Of a DNA stretch of 64,000 nucleotides, positions 24,000-36,116 are shown one piece after another; positions within the stretch are counted from its first letter, which is position 1; every line of letters starts with the position of its first letter. The notes under the pieces are model-generated. The model did not search any database, was not told the DNA's origin, and saw nothing but the letters and a program-made list of their open reading frames with translations. The stretch comes from Carnegiea gigantea (lineage: Eukaryota; Streptophyta; Magnoliopsida; Caryophyllales; Cactaceae), in contig JAKOGI010000001.1 in NCBI GenBank assembly GCA_029747015.1, positions 3,452,501-3,516,500 on the forward strand. The letters run 5' to 3'. The translations under genes were made by a program, and so were the position numbers.

Positions 24000-24125
24000 T
24001 CTTCATCAACTTATTTTGACTAAATTTATTTTGAATTGAATTTATTAGAACTTATTAAGAACTTATTTCTAGAACTTATTCATAACTTATTTGTTGAGCT
24101 TGTCTAGAACTTATTATGAACAGAT
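24000..24125. repeat. Degenerate GAACTTATT array
   Basis: Short units around (A)GAACTTATTA and AACTTATTT recur about every 12-16 bases. The style resembles the interiors of the MITEs at 22744 and 53246, but I could not identify both terminal repeats here. Confidence 0.45.
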
Positions 24126-24759
24126 TTCTATATGTCTTTTATGACATTTGCAAAATTTCTCATAAATTAAAGGTTGTAGACCGTTGGATACAATTTGTCT
24201 CTTGATCACAATTGTTGCTTCAATTTTGATTATATTTAAATAATTCTAAAATTTTCCAAATTATAATTGCTTAAATTTTGATTATATTAAAATTAATTTA
24301 TGAAATTCCTAATCATTGGACCCCCTCATTGACTTGCCTTTTTTGAGGGATAATTCTTGATTTTTTTTTTCCCAGTCTGTTTTCAATAACAAGAAACAAA
24401 ATTGTGAGATTTTTTAGAAAAGGCAATTTTGTTCTTTTTTTGTTACGTTTCTAGATTTCTCATATTTTTAACTTTCACAAAAAGTGTCTTAGAATTTCCC
24501 TGCGTAAATTATGATTAAAACTTGCAAATAATTATGATAAGAATCATTTTGTTTCCTTTTTTTTTCCAGTAACAAAGAATATTATTAGTTTTTTTTTTTG
24601 CTTTTTAAAGAATATTGATATTTTTTTTTTGCTTCTTAAAGAATATTGATCCTGAAATGTCAAAAAATATTATTCCTATAATATATCCAATAATTAGAAA
24701 AAAACTAATATGGATTATAATTAACTTTCCTTAAGCTAAAATATTTTCGGATTTTACAA

Positions 24760-25430
24760 ACAACTTGCCACTGTTCGAATTATTGTGAATTATTGGAGTG
24801 GCGAAAACTTCCAGAAATTTTACTGTATGCTCAATACTATATTTTACAATTTTATGAAGAATTTAGTGAATTTTGGAGGTGCATTTTATGAGTTATGAAT
24901 TTTTGAACAAAACTGCCCTGTTGGTTAGTGCAGAATTCGCCAACTGTTTCGATTACTGTGGGTTGTCAGGTTGGAGAAAAATTATGAAACTTTTACTATA
25001 GAATCTACATGTTATTTCAAAATTTCTTGTAAATTTTTATGCATTTTGGATGTTTAATTTGTGAGTTATGAACTTTTTATTGGAATTGCCATGTTTTAGT
25101 GCATGATTTCGTCTACTATTTCAATTTCCAAGAGTTATTTGCTTGGAGAAAAATTCTGAAATTTTGAATGTATATTCTCTATGATATTGATATTTTTTGC
25201 ATATTTTCATAAAATTTTTGATGTGTATCTTATGATTTATGTATTTTTCTCCCTGTTTTAATGCATATCTTTGGGTATTATTTCAATTTTTATGGAGGAT
25301 TTGCTTCAGGGAAAATTATGATAATTTTATGATGAATTCCTCATAATATTTTATATTTGTCTACAAATTTTTGTGAATGCACGATGTGTGTTCTTTGAGT
25401 TAAGCATTCTTTTAGTGGAATGCTCTGTTT
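24760..25430. repeat. Diverged tandem repeat, unit about 165-172 bp, four copies
   Basis: The block around ACTGTTtCGATTAyTGTG...TTGGAGAAAAA recurs near 24770, 24941, 25113 and 25276. A second marker in each unit is GTGAGTTATGAaTTTTT. Copies are only partly similar, so the array is old. The unit length is in the range of plant satellites and of tandem repeats inside LTR elements, but no retrotransposon genes are nearby. Confidence 0.55.
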
Positions 25431-27761
25431 GGTGTAATTAGGGATCATTCGTATGCATAAATTATTATATATTGATCGTATTTGTGATGATTTTAGGTGT
25501 TAAGATAGTAAGGTATTATCCCCTATTTCATCTTCTTACTAGGATGTTTATATTTTTCTTACATGCCTTTTTCTTTTTGTATTTTTGTAATTTGTAGGAA
25601 TCAAAATACAATAAGAAAAATATCTTCATTGATCCCGTAGGTACACTCTCATACTATTAATTCTTTTCTAACAAATTAAGATAATTTTTTAACCAACTTT
25701 TAAACTGTTAATTTTATCTACTTGTGTGCATGTAAGTGTATATGATTTTTATTTTTTTGTTATTATTAGATGTTATGTGATTTAATTATTATTTTTCTTA
25801 CTTGATTTCTATTTCATTCCTTATTACGTAATGTATGATTGAATTATGGTTTGTGATTTGATTATATGATTTGTATAAGGAAGTTAATATGTACATTTTT
25901 TTTCATGTGATATACGATTTGAATAAAATTTTTTGGATCCAAAAATTAAATGAATTTGGATTTAGATGTTCAAATCTACATCTGATCTAAACTTGATTCA
26001 TCGTCATCCCTAGTCGCAACCCCCCCCCCAAAAAGAAAAAGAGTTTGATCTTTTTTGATATCATAGGAACAAATATTTTGCATCTCTATTATTAGGACGG
26101 TCAATCGCCCCTTCCAGTATTATACTTATAAAGTAAAACTGAAATTAATAATAAAAAATATCCTAATCTACTAATAAGGTTCGGAGATAGCAAATTGCAC
26201 ACGCATTTGAAAAAAATACATCATATCACTATGTAAACATGATTAATGTACAACTGTAATTTCACCGATGACATCAAGAGATTACCATTGCGTTTAAATT
26301 GCACCACCACTCTTCCATCTCTCCATTCAACTAATCCTTGAATCTTGGATCTCTCCACTCTTTTTCTCATTACTTTGTCTGTCATATATTTTTCTTCCTG
26401 ATTTTTGTATGGCTATACTCTCTACTTTGATCAAATTTGCACAGTACAATTAAGCTACGTCTTTGATTGTAGCCTGCATGTGTTGGAGACAAGTGTGTTT
26501 CATCCTCCAGTTGTTTGTTTCTCTTTTGATATGTGCAATCGTCGTCTCTTCATTTGTAAGATTTTTCTATCTTATCGTTGAAAGTAAAAGACAGACAGTG
26601 GGTTGAAGGTTCACGAGGCAAACGAGTCCATCCACTTAAATATATTAACTAGCAAAGTGCCAAGTCATCATGAGTAAAACTATCATACCCATTCAAAACA
26701 TTGCAATGTTTATTCAAGTTGGCATATTAGTGGCCATTTAACGCATCAATGTCTTTGTCTATTTTTTTACCATACTTTGATTACATGTTACATTTGATGA
26801 GGCCAGCCCCCTGCAAAATAGGGGGCCAAGGTCTCACATTTAATGAAAATTATAACAACACACAAAAACACACAACTTATATAAATGAGATGATAGCACT
26901 GTTCCTCGTCATTTAACGTAACATTCAATTTTGAATCGGATTAGAATAAAGTTAACTCATATCCAATCTATTTGACCCTTTTTCTTGTGGTGTAAACTAT
27001 CTAATTCAATAACTAATAAAAACGCTTGACCTAGGTAATTTTAGTAATAGGACAATCTTAACCCTAAGTGACCAATTTTTCTAATGGATGGGCCCTAACT
27101 TTGGCCATTGGTCACTGTTTGTCTCGCAACGACCCAAATTCTATATGTCACCTTAATTCATGCCGCATAAAATGTGTAACTTTTAACTTATCACGAGGAA
27201 TTTGGAAACAAGAGTCGTCACAAGTAGTTGAAAATAACGTTGCTTCCAGATGACCCTTTCTAATTTTATAAAAATTTTACCAAACACAATATTCATGACA
27301 TCTTTTGTGAAAATAAAAAGGTAAACAGCCATCGCATTTCATTTCCAATTTTGACAACTACCAAATTACCCTATCACAAATGATATCCCAAACACAATAT
27401 TAGAGTGCTACGTTTTTGCTGGACGTAATATATCAGTAATATAATATAATTAATTTTATAATACAAGTATAATTATATAATTGATTAAAATCATAATTAT
27501 AAAATATTTTTTTAATTTAAATGCTTTCATACAAGCAACCAGGATTATCAAAATATAATTATAAATTTGGTTGTATTACAAAATGAATTACACCTATGAC
27601 CTGACCAAACGATGCATAAGAGATCCAAGTACCTGTGTAAGAAGCCTGCACACGGCATCGTATTCTCAACTCACCGGTGAGCACTGACCAATCCCCCTTC
27701 AATTTTTTCCGGGGTTGACACTCGCGAATTCCACACCCCACTCTCCCTCGACACGAGAGAG

Positions 27762-30700
27762 ATGAGCAGCAGCGCAGGGAAGCAACTGGACTCAACCCCA
27801 CCCACGGCACCGGTGGAACTCACCAATGGCCTCACTCTCTCTCCTCGGATCAAGCTCTTGCTCACAATCCACCGCGCCGACGCCTCCGTCGCCGCCATCG
27901 ACGAGTGGAAGCTGAAGCGCTCCCTCATCGACTTCCTCAAGAACTGCTTCTCTCACCACCCCATCTCTCTCCCCGAGGAGGACCTCCATGTCCGCCGCTT
28001 CAAGGACCTCAAGAAGCTCTCCCGACACGACCCCGTCGCTCGCGTCGCCCTCTTCATCCGCGATTTAGGGTTTGTTGTCGCCGCTGCTAAGCTCGTCAAG
28101 AGTTTTCGCGACGAGGAGGATGAGGCGTCGATGTTGGAGAAGAAGTTTGTTGAATGTCGGAAGTTACTGGTGGTGAAGATGGATGGGATGGAGGTCAATT
28201 TGGAGGGGGTTAGGTTTAGGGTTAGTGTTAGTGTGCCGATTGAAGATGATTTCGGCAGGATGATGAAGGAATGGGAGGAGTTCTACGCATTTGAGGCTGG
28301 GAAAACTCGAGGTTTGATTTTAATTCATGTGAAGTTGAGTTACATTAGCTAATGCAATATGCTATGGGATTGTGCTTTATATCATGTCTGTATGATAATT
28401 TATATTAGAAGTTATTGAAAATAAAAGCTTATGTTTTGTTAATTAATTGTTTCAGGTGAGTGAAAATTCAGATTTTGAAACTCTGAGAGGCACACATATA
28501 AGCAAGGACATTTGAGAATCTTTTCTGTGTTTATGTTTTTGTTTTCTTTAGTTTTTATTTTGGCCCAGAGCAAATATTTGCCAAGGGGAAAGTTGAGTTC
28601 TTGAATTTTCCCCCCCCCTCTAATTGATGTTACTGCCTTTACTGAATCTGGATGGATGTTAGCTGCTTTAGCCTTTAGTACAGTCAGGGATGCAAATTGG
28701 ATCATTTGTTGGACCTGAAATTTTGTGGTGAAAGTCGGTCATTTCTCTCAACAGTAACATTTAACCGGGATGCACTTGTGAACATCATTACATTGTGCGA
28801 ACTGTTAGAAAAAAGAGTATAGAATCTGATTTTCACATTCTATCAGAAAAGCATCACTCTTTCCTAGTATTAAGTAGAATCCTTATTTTGAAAATCTGAA
28901 GGCAGGTAATTTATTTTTAAAGGATGGTCTAGTTCAACTGCCACATTTTACTATTTTATCGATTTCTTTTTTGTTCTTGAATATCGGTTGAATTAAATTA
29001 TCATTTTTTTTTTTTTTGGTTATTAGTGCATTTCCTTGTTAATAAACTTGATGTTGTTACACTTACTGGTTTATAATTTGTTTGAATCAAGTGTCATAGC
29101 TTCATGTCTTATGTTGGTGGTGTTCAATTCTTAATCGTATGATTAATTCTAGGGGCCTTCATTACAACAACAACAACTACTCCCAGTGTGGGTCCTACTA
29201 TCGCAGGGTTTGGGGAGATCCAGATGTAGGTAGTTTTACCTCAACCGACATCTCTGCTCATACAGAGGCTGATTCCAAGCGACCCACAAAACAAGAATTT
29301 TGTAAAAACATTTGTAAAAGAAGGGTTGGAGAGAGAGAACCACTGGTATAGTAAAGTAGAGGGGGAAGGTACCATACCTTAGCAGGGATAGACAAATAAT
29401 GACCTCTCCAGAAGCAAATACTACCTGCGAACAACACAACAAACGCAAACCCATAATAGAACCTACCCAACTACAACCGAAAGACACTATACCGACAATG
29501 CTCCTCGATCTACGACCTTAATCCTATCCCACCAGAGTCTTCTATCCCGAGCCATGTCCTCCGTCAATCCTGCAACTTTCAGGTCTCCTCTAATCACCTC
29601 ATCCAAACTCTTCTTCGGTCGACCTCTCCCTTTGTTACCGTCGGGGATGTTAATAGTCTCACATCTCCTTACTGGTGCGTCTACACTCCTTCTTTTCACA
29701 TGGCCAAACCATCTTAGTCTTGATTCCCTCATCTTGTCTTCGATGGGCGCCACTTTGATTAAGTCCCTTATCACTTCATTCCTAATTTTATCCAATCTCG
29801 TATACCCACATGTCCATCTGATCATCCTCATCTCTGCGACCATCAACCTTTGAATCTGAGTCTTCTTTAACGCCCCGCACTCCGAACCATACATCATAGC
29901 GGGTCTCACTACCGTACGATAAATTTTGCCTTTTAAACCTACAGGCATCCTCTTATCACACAGCACACCTGTAGCATGCTTCCATTTTAGTCAACCGACT
30001 TTAATGCGCTGGTTAATATCTTCGTCAATCTCACCATTCTGCTGAATGATCGAATCGAGGTATCTAAATTTCTCGACCTTCGGTATCGGCACCCCGTCAA
30101 TGGTAATATCTTCTCCCGCACCTTCCCTCCCGTCAAAACAGCAATGGAGGTATTCAGTTTTTGATCTGCTTGCTCTAAAACCTCTAGACTCCAGTGTGTG
30201 CCTCCAACGCTCTAACTTGCTATTAACTCCGTCTCTGGTCTCATCAATAAGAACAATGTCATCTGCATTATTTAAAACGTTGGTTCTCACAACCTTGCAT
30301 AATTTTACATTTTGCCATTGTTTCGGAGTTTTTTACGTTGGTTGGGCCTTGGGGTTCTTTGGGGCAAGGAATTTAGGAAGTGGAGTTTACCAACCGACAT
30401 GATTGTGTGCCCTTAATGTAGGGGTGTGTTGGATGGGGAGCCATTTCTTCCTCCTGCAATGCAGCAAAAGAGTTATACTTTGCTTTCTTCAAGTTTTACA
30501 GAAGTCAGCATATTAGAGATGCCCATATGTTCGTGAATCGTGATTATCTTATGTGATTCACAGGTTATTCTAGGGGTGCAAGGCGAGAGCCAGATACAAT
30601 TATATTGAGAGGTTTGCCATCTCGGTGGTTCGCAGAGCCACGTGTCTCATCCAAACCGTCAATGCTGGTCACACATACTATTCTTTCAGTGTTCGGGAAA

Positions 30701-32475
30701 ATAAGGTAGTCCTAGTATGGATTTATTATTGTATCACCGATGTGTTTTTTGTTTCTACACTTATTTTTCTGTGATTAAATGGCTTCCATTAGTTATACGC
30801 AAATTTTAATTGCTGTTGTAGTTCTGGAGATTGTCAACTTTTTAAACCAGTTTGTGTTATTGCTTGTCATATATCCAACTTGAGAATTCTTTCCGCAGTG
30901 GTCGTGGTATTGGATAACACTGATATTTTGTTCCATGTCGCTAGCTGCTAATCTAGTCATTGGCTTTTGTTTGCTCATTAAAAAAATAAAAAAACTCCTA
31001 AGATACTTCATCTGTCACATATATTGACTATGTTGAGTCTTGGTTATATGAGTTTGGTGGTGTTGCGGCTCTTGGTTATCTTGTTGAAATCATGGTATTG
31101 TTTCTGTTTGAGTATTGTAACATGCGATAAAAAGATTGCATATAATCTTTTTAGATGATTTCCTAACACACCTCTAATAGGAATATTAATGTTGCTGAGG
31201 ACGATGATCTAGGTAAGGATACAGATGAAGATGATGAAGGCATAGTTTCAGGCCTACATTGCAAAGTCGTGGTTCAATTTGAAAAATACAGGGACTTCCA
31301 CAATGCATTGAAGGTCTTATGCAGCTGTTCATTGCAGAAGGTAACACTTAGGCGTCTCTATTTTCTTCAAAAAAGGCTCCTTTTCCTAAATATGAGGCTT
31401 TCCCTCTTAAAGGATGTGATATTTACATTTTTTCGTTGTCACTTGGTAAGATTATTCTGGTGATTGTACTGTACGTTGGTGGGGCCACCCACAGTTATCT
31501 ATAATCATTACATGTTGGAAAGGAACCATGAAACAGTTGGTGCATTTAGCTCAACTGGAAGGATTACACATTTACACCTGGATTTTCTATTCATGCTTGG
31601 GGATTTCATCTGGTAATTAGCAAACTCTAAAAAACATAGTCTCTTTTTGGAAATGATGTGTATTGGCTACTGTTTACTATTGTGTGAGATACTTGGCCAT
31701 TCTTTTTGTTGGTTTCTTGTGCAGTCTTACAGGAACCAATACTTTTTAGCTTTGTGGAGCTGGACATGGTTCTTTCCATGCTAAGTCAGAGATAGGCCTT
31801 GCTAGGATTGGAGTTCATTCAATCAAATGTTTAGGAATTATCCTTACGGTTGGTTAATTCTCTCCATTAGAAAAAATGGACGTCATAATTTCCCTCGAAT
31901 TTGCATCTGAATGGGAGACCTGGTAGAAGTTCCTTTATACAAGCTTGTGTTTGCAATCCAAATTATAGTGCAGAGATTACAGCCTTTTCACCTTGAACTT
32001 TGGAGAGCTTCTGACTACACCTGCTCCACATGCCCAGAATTGAGAGTAGGGCATAATGTCAGAGGCTTATTTCCATTTTGATAGGCTAGGAGATGCATGC
32101 TTAATGTGTACTGAATAGAGCCAAGATGGACTAATATTTGCAGGAAGGATCACGGATGAAGGCTGACTATGTGGTGACTTGGGACAAAGATGGCTTTTTC
32201 CATAATTCAAGACGCCACACACAAGAAAGAACTAGCCGGGTGCCAGCAGTCAGGGATGGACGTTACAGAAATGAAGCCTCAAGACGCCCAACGTACGATT
32301 CTCGTTATAGTCCTGATGATGATGTACGGCCGAAAAGATTTAAGGTGAGAAAACTTGTCTGGAGCGCTGGATGGTGTAGAACCCTAAATCACTGATACCA
32401 AATGTTGTGTTTTATTCATCCGCTCTGGTTGAAGTGACTAACTAAATTTTGTATTGGTGCTAAATGCAGGAATGA
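27762..32475 (+). CDS. Plant AKAP17A/XE7-like RNA-binding protein
   Basis: Five coding exons: 27762-28311, 30564-30705, 31181-31340, 32144-32344 and 32470-32475, giving 352 residues; all junction phases agree and the last exon contributes only one residue plus the stop. Exon 1 is GC-rich and encodes [29 protein letters not shown] and [18 protein letters not shown]. Exons 2-3 encode an RRM-like fold: [30 protein letters not shown] and [25 protein letters not shown]. The layout matches human AKAP17A (XE7), a nuclear protein linked to splicing and protein kinase A anchoring; the plant members are uncharacterised as far as I know. The C-terminus is rich in Arg, Asp and Ser. Reading past exon 1 into intron 1 would give a truncated 196-residue protein. 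Intron 1 carries an antisense RTE retrotransposon. Confidence 0.82.
29164..30275 (-). mobile_element. 5'-truncated RTE-type non-LTR retrotransposon, copy 1
   Basis: Two frames on the minus strand encode the C-terminal part of a reverse transcriptase: [31 protein letters not shown] (30275-29991) and [25 protein letters not shown] through [11 protein letters not shown] and [12 protein letters not shown] (29966-29487). They are split by an in-frame TGA at 29993-29991. The 3' end is a (TTG)n tail, typical of the RTE clade. The copy begins at the catalytic ADD motif, so the upstream half of the protein is missing. It is about 85-90% similar by eye to copy 2. Confidence 0.85.
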
Positions 32476-33703
32476 ATGGTTGATGGTGGAGCCATTCTTC
32501 AGATTGGAGATGGCCCAGACTCTGCTAGGGCCATTATGATCCATTGATTCACCTCTGGAGATTACGAAGAGATTTGTTGCAACGAGTTTCAGCTTGAAAG
32601 CTTGTGCTGATATCCTTGGGCGTTCATCTGTCATGCCTTGTAACTTTAAACTCCTCCTTACCCCCTCCCTTTTTTCTTTCCCCTTTTTTTTGGGAGGGGG
32701 AAGGAACTTGTTGATATGTGAACTCGTATTATTGGATTTCTATCTACCTTATGCCAGAGCTCTGAATTTGTCTGTCCGTATTTCCATGTTATATCTCTTT
32801 GAGAAAAAGGTTGGTAGTCAGAAAACAGGTTTATTCGTTTCCTTTTTCTTCATAAAAATGGTAGGTTAGCATGCGCTGATGTTCATGCAAAGCATTAGCT
32901 GCCCGTAGGACGGGAGTCTAGGTAACGGCTACTTATAGCAGTGCACAATCTGAGAGCTAAAGCATTAGCTGCCCGTAGGACGGGAGTCTAGGTAACGGCT
33001 ACTTATAGCAGTGCACAATCTGAGAGCTAAAGAGTGCTACAATCCTGACTCGAAAACCAGACTGCATGTTGAGGGAGCATGGTTACGCCCAGCTTAGTCA
33101 AGCATGGAACAATTAAAACTAGATAGTGGTCAAATTTTGGTTGGGATGGTTTTTACTCTCTTCCTGCCTCGTAAATTTCCGAGTTTTCATTTTGTGAAGT
33201 CTGGCCTTTGTACATGATTGACAAGGTACCAGCACTTAATTCACTGTGAAATTTCTCTATGTAGGATGTCCTTTTTTGAGGCTCAAAATAGATTGCAGGT
33301 AGCTGATATAGGTGGCAAAGGCTGATATTGTACTAATCAACGTTAGAAATTCTATTGGAAACATCGGCTTTAACTAAATACAGAATTTTGAATCTGATAT
33401 TATTGTTGCCACTCGTGTCATTTATTGCATATCATGCAGTAATTGTTGCATATCGAATACGAGGATTTGTTGAAAGTTCTCTAAGAACTACGCATCGGAA
33501 GACCCAAGGAAACATCTATCGAACTCGAATAGGACTAAGGTGCCACCGTTTCTAAATGGCGCCGCCCCCCCCAAAAAAAAAGGGAAACCAAAACCCTAGT
33601 TGCTGATGTATGTTATTAATACTTAATACACACCAGTACTTTCACAACATGGCAGTAGAGGAAGAACACATAGCCAATACAAAGATTACGATCTCCCACC
33701 TCT
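32476..33703. other. Convergent 3' region of the AKAP17A-like and ZCF37-like genes
   Basis: Holds the two 3' UTRs, a perfect 70-bp tandem duplication, and a C/A homopolymer at 33565-33580. No further gene is supported. Confidence 0.55.
32891..33030. repeat. Perfect 70-bp tandem duplication
   Basis: The unit starting AGCATTAGCTGCCCGTAGGA at 32891 is repeated without a change at 32961. It lies about 420 bases beyond the AKAP17A-like stop, probably in or near the 3' UTR. Identity implies a recent event or an assembly error. Confidence 0.95.
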
Positions 33704-34195
33704 TCATCTCATGGCTACTAAGCCAGAATTACTGCACAACTGTGCCTGTCGTTTAAGCAGGGCTATTAACAGCAAGATCAAGATAAGAACAGCGGCTAAG
33801 TAAGCATGGGAAACCTGCACATTCACCTTCACCAACTGCATCTTCTCCACAGGCTGCTTCTTTTCATCATGACCGTAATCCACTTCAACTGTCTTCTCAG
33901 CTAAAGCCGCCTTCTTCTCCTTCGCAGCCTTCTTGCTTTTCTCTGTAACAATGATCGGTTTCAGCCTGTTATCATCTGTGTATGTGAACCGAACCATGAC
34001 AACCTCATCCTGTCCAAGTGCCTTCAGGATCTTCCATTTCTTCTCCTCAACCTCGGCTTTCAACTCTGAAAACTTGTCTCTCCCTAGCTCTGCAAAGGGG
34101 TTGCCTTTGTCCTCCTTGCGCTTTTGTGCCGGTTTTAGCCTGTGTGGGGGTTCGTTAGGGTGAGCGCATGTAACACAAGCACAAGATTTGGCCAT
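33704..34195 (-). CDS. Small ZCF37-like membrane-anchored protein
   Basis: Single exon, 163 residues. The block NPFAELGRDKFSELKAEVEEKKWKI (about 32-56) and the block VVMVRFTYTDDNRLKPIIV (about 65-83) are shared with the larger ZCF37-type protein at 40315-41082. A Lys/Ala/Glu-rich middle region follows, then one hydrophobic segment AYLAAVLILILLLIALL near residues 131-147 and a short tail, so a C-terminally anchored protein is likely. The Met at 34195 is the first in frame and is followed by a Cys-rich start. I know of no established molecular function for this plant family. The N-terminal half is basic and has no signal peptide. Confidence 0.72.
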   Translation of the reverse strand: MAKSCACVTCAHPNEPPHRLKPAQKRKEDKGNPFAELGRDKFSELKAEVEEKKWKILKALGQDEVVMVRFTYTDDNRLKPIIVTEKSKKAAKEKKAALAEKTVEVDYGHDEKKQPVEKMQLVKVNVQVSHAYLAAVLILILLLIALLKRQAQLCSNSGLVAMR

Positions 34196-35941
34196 GGTAG
34201 ATAGAAAGCTTTAGTTGCGCTTGGTTTGTTGAACAGAGTTGAAATGGGAGTTATACGTAATCTGGTCCAGAGTGAATAGTTGCTGAAAATGTCAGTACTT
34301 ACTGAATTGCTATATAAGAGGCGATGTTTATTTCAGGTGGTGGTTTTGCTGGGACTTTCTAGATAAGTCGAGAAGAAATTTGAAGGTGAAATTAAAGGGT
34401 GGTTGGAAGTTGCTAATTGTTTTCCACAAAAGTCTCCATTTTATTCCTTGACGTCTTCATGGTTTGAATTCCTCAGAGAGAAGGCATTTAGTTTCACATC
34501 ATGAGGGATCAGATTGATTCGTAATGCTTTCATACTCAAGTCTACTTGTGTGTTTTTTTTTTTTTTTTTAAATAATAATTTTTGTGGGAAGGCATTTACA
34601 GAGTGGGTAACAAATTGACGCATCTTATTGTGTTTTTTTTTTTTTGGGGGGGGGGGGTTTTGCACATCAGTGTAGACAAATATGGTGATTATTTATTATT
34701 AGTATATTGACTTTTATCATTTATCATTCAAAAATAAAATGTTGATTATTAGTAGGTCCTACGTGAGACTTTTTCTTTTGAAATTTATTGTGGAAGTAAT
34801 AATTTCATAGCTAATAATTCATCTAAAGGTAACTCTGATTTGAAAACAAAGTTACCAGAGAAATTATTAATCAACACTAAATTACGAATCGATTCTAAAA
34901 TAAATTATTAGTCATTTCAAAAAACTTTCAAAAGTCACCATAATTCTTGTATGAGATGATTTCACTGAGACATTTTGTGATTGTCAGGTGGTGTTTTCTT
35001 ACTCGAAATCCTTAAATTGCTATAAAGAAATTGTGAGGTACATTAAAAAAGTAATAAACCATTAAAAGAAGATGAATTTACTTGAGTAAGTCGAAGATTA
35101 CTTCACATAAGATGATTTTGTTTAAGCAATTCGTAGGGTTACTTCATATGAGAATTGGCACATGAAAATTCTTTCTAACAAGACATTGAGTATGAACACA
35201 AGGTCAACACTTTTAATCATTATAATTCATGAGCAAAATAATAAAAAGAGATAATCGGCCCTTGAAATGGGCTATGTATTTGTCAGTGCAGATTTTTTGT
35301 TTTCAAAAACTTCTAGAAGGACAACGTATAATAGTCATCTGATCACATCCATTCTGACAACTCATTTGGTTCACGGTGCTCCTGCTGACAAACCATAGCA
35401 TTTTTCAACAGCAAGAGTTTTAATTGTGCAGTGTTTGTTTGATATATGTCAGCTTACTCAGCTGTGTAACTTCTTAATTATCCACATGTCAGTTAGACTC
35501 CTAGAAGTCTCATGTAATGCATCATATCACATCATCTGTATGTGAGAATCATAATTCGTTTTTTTTGGGACTTATCCCTTCACATTAGCTTATCATATGA
35601 TTCAATTTTTTGGATTTCGATCCCTCATCTCTACAATGCAATTATCCAAATATTAGTGAATAAAATATTTACTATGGACATATAAATAAAATAAAACCCA
35701 TTAGTGGAAGTATCTTCTTCCATTTCAATTTTTTTTTGTACGCCATATGTTCTCAAACATTATGTAAAAGTGGAGTTTGTCCATTTACAAAACAAATTAA
35801 TACAAAGACCGTTATTCCTGGTTGTATGAAAACACATGAGATAATTTGATACCCCTTTTTTTGGGCTTATCTTGCTTTACTATTTGTTACCGATAAAATG
35901 ATAAATGTCTTATTAAAAGACACCTCCTAATTGTCTTGTTT

Positions 35942-36116
35942 GAGCAGTCCGGTGCACAAGTATCCCGCATTTACGCAGAGTCCGGGGAAGGACTGCACCC
36001 CAAGGGGTGAATTGTAGGCAGCCTAACCTGACTTTATCAGTGGCTGATTTCGTGGCTTGAACCCGTGACCTTTTGGTCATACAGAGACAACCTTACCGTT
36101 ACTCCAAGACCCCCCA
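35942..36116 (-). mobile_element. Au-family SINE (tRNA-derived), copy 1
   Basis: Read on the minus strand, the element has a tRNA-like head with an A box (TGGAGTAACGG), a B box (GGTTCAAGCC), then CACCCCTTGGGGTG, CCTTCCCCGGACTC and the typical end GCACCGGACTGC. Flanks TAATTGTCTTGTTT (35928-35941) and TAATTATCTTGTTT (36122-36135) differ at one position and are target-site duplications. Order and motifs are those of the Au SINE of flowering plants. Confidence 0.85.

Larger units (their letters stand above)
23092..27761. other. Intergenic region between WDR12 and the AKAP17A-like gene
   Basis: Strongly AT-rich and without a credible gene. It holds a G11 run at 23137, a degenerate GAACTTATT array near 24000-24125, four diverged copies of a roughly 170-bp unit at 24760-25430 and a C10/A tract near 26022. 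The stretch from 27560 to 27761 is probably the promoter and 5' UTR of the next gene. Confidence 0.5.
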
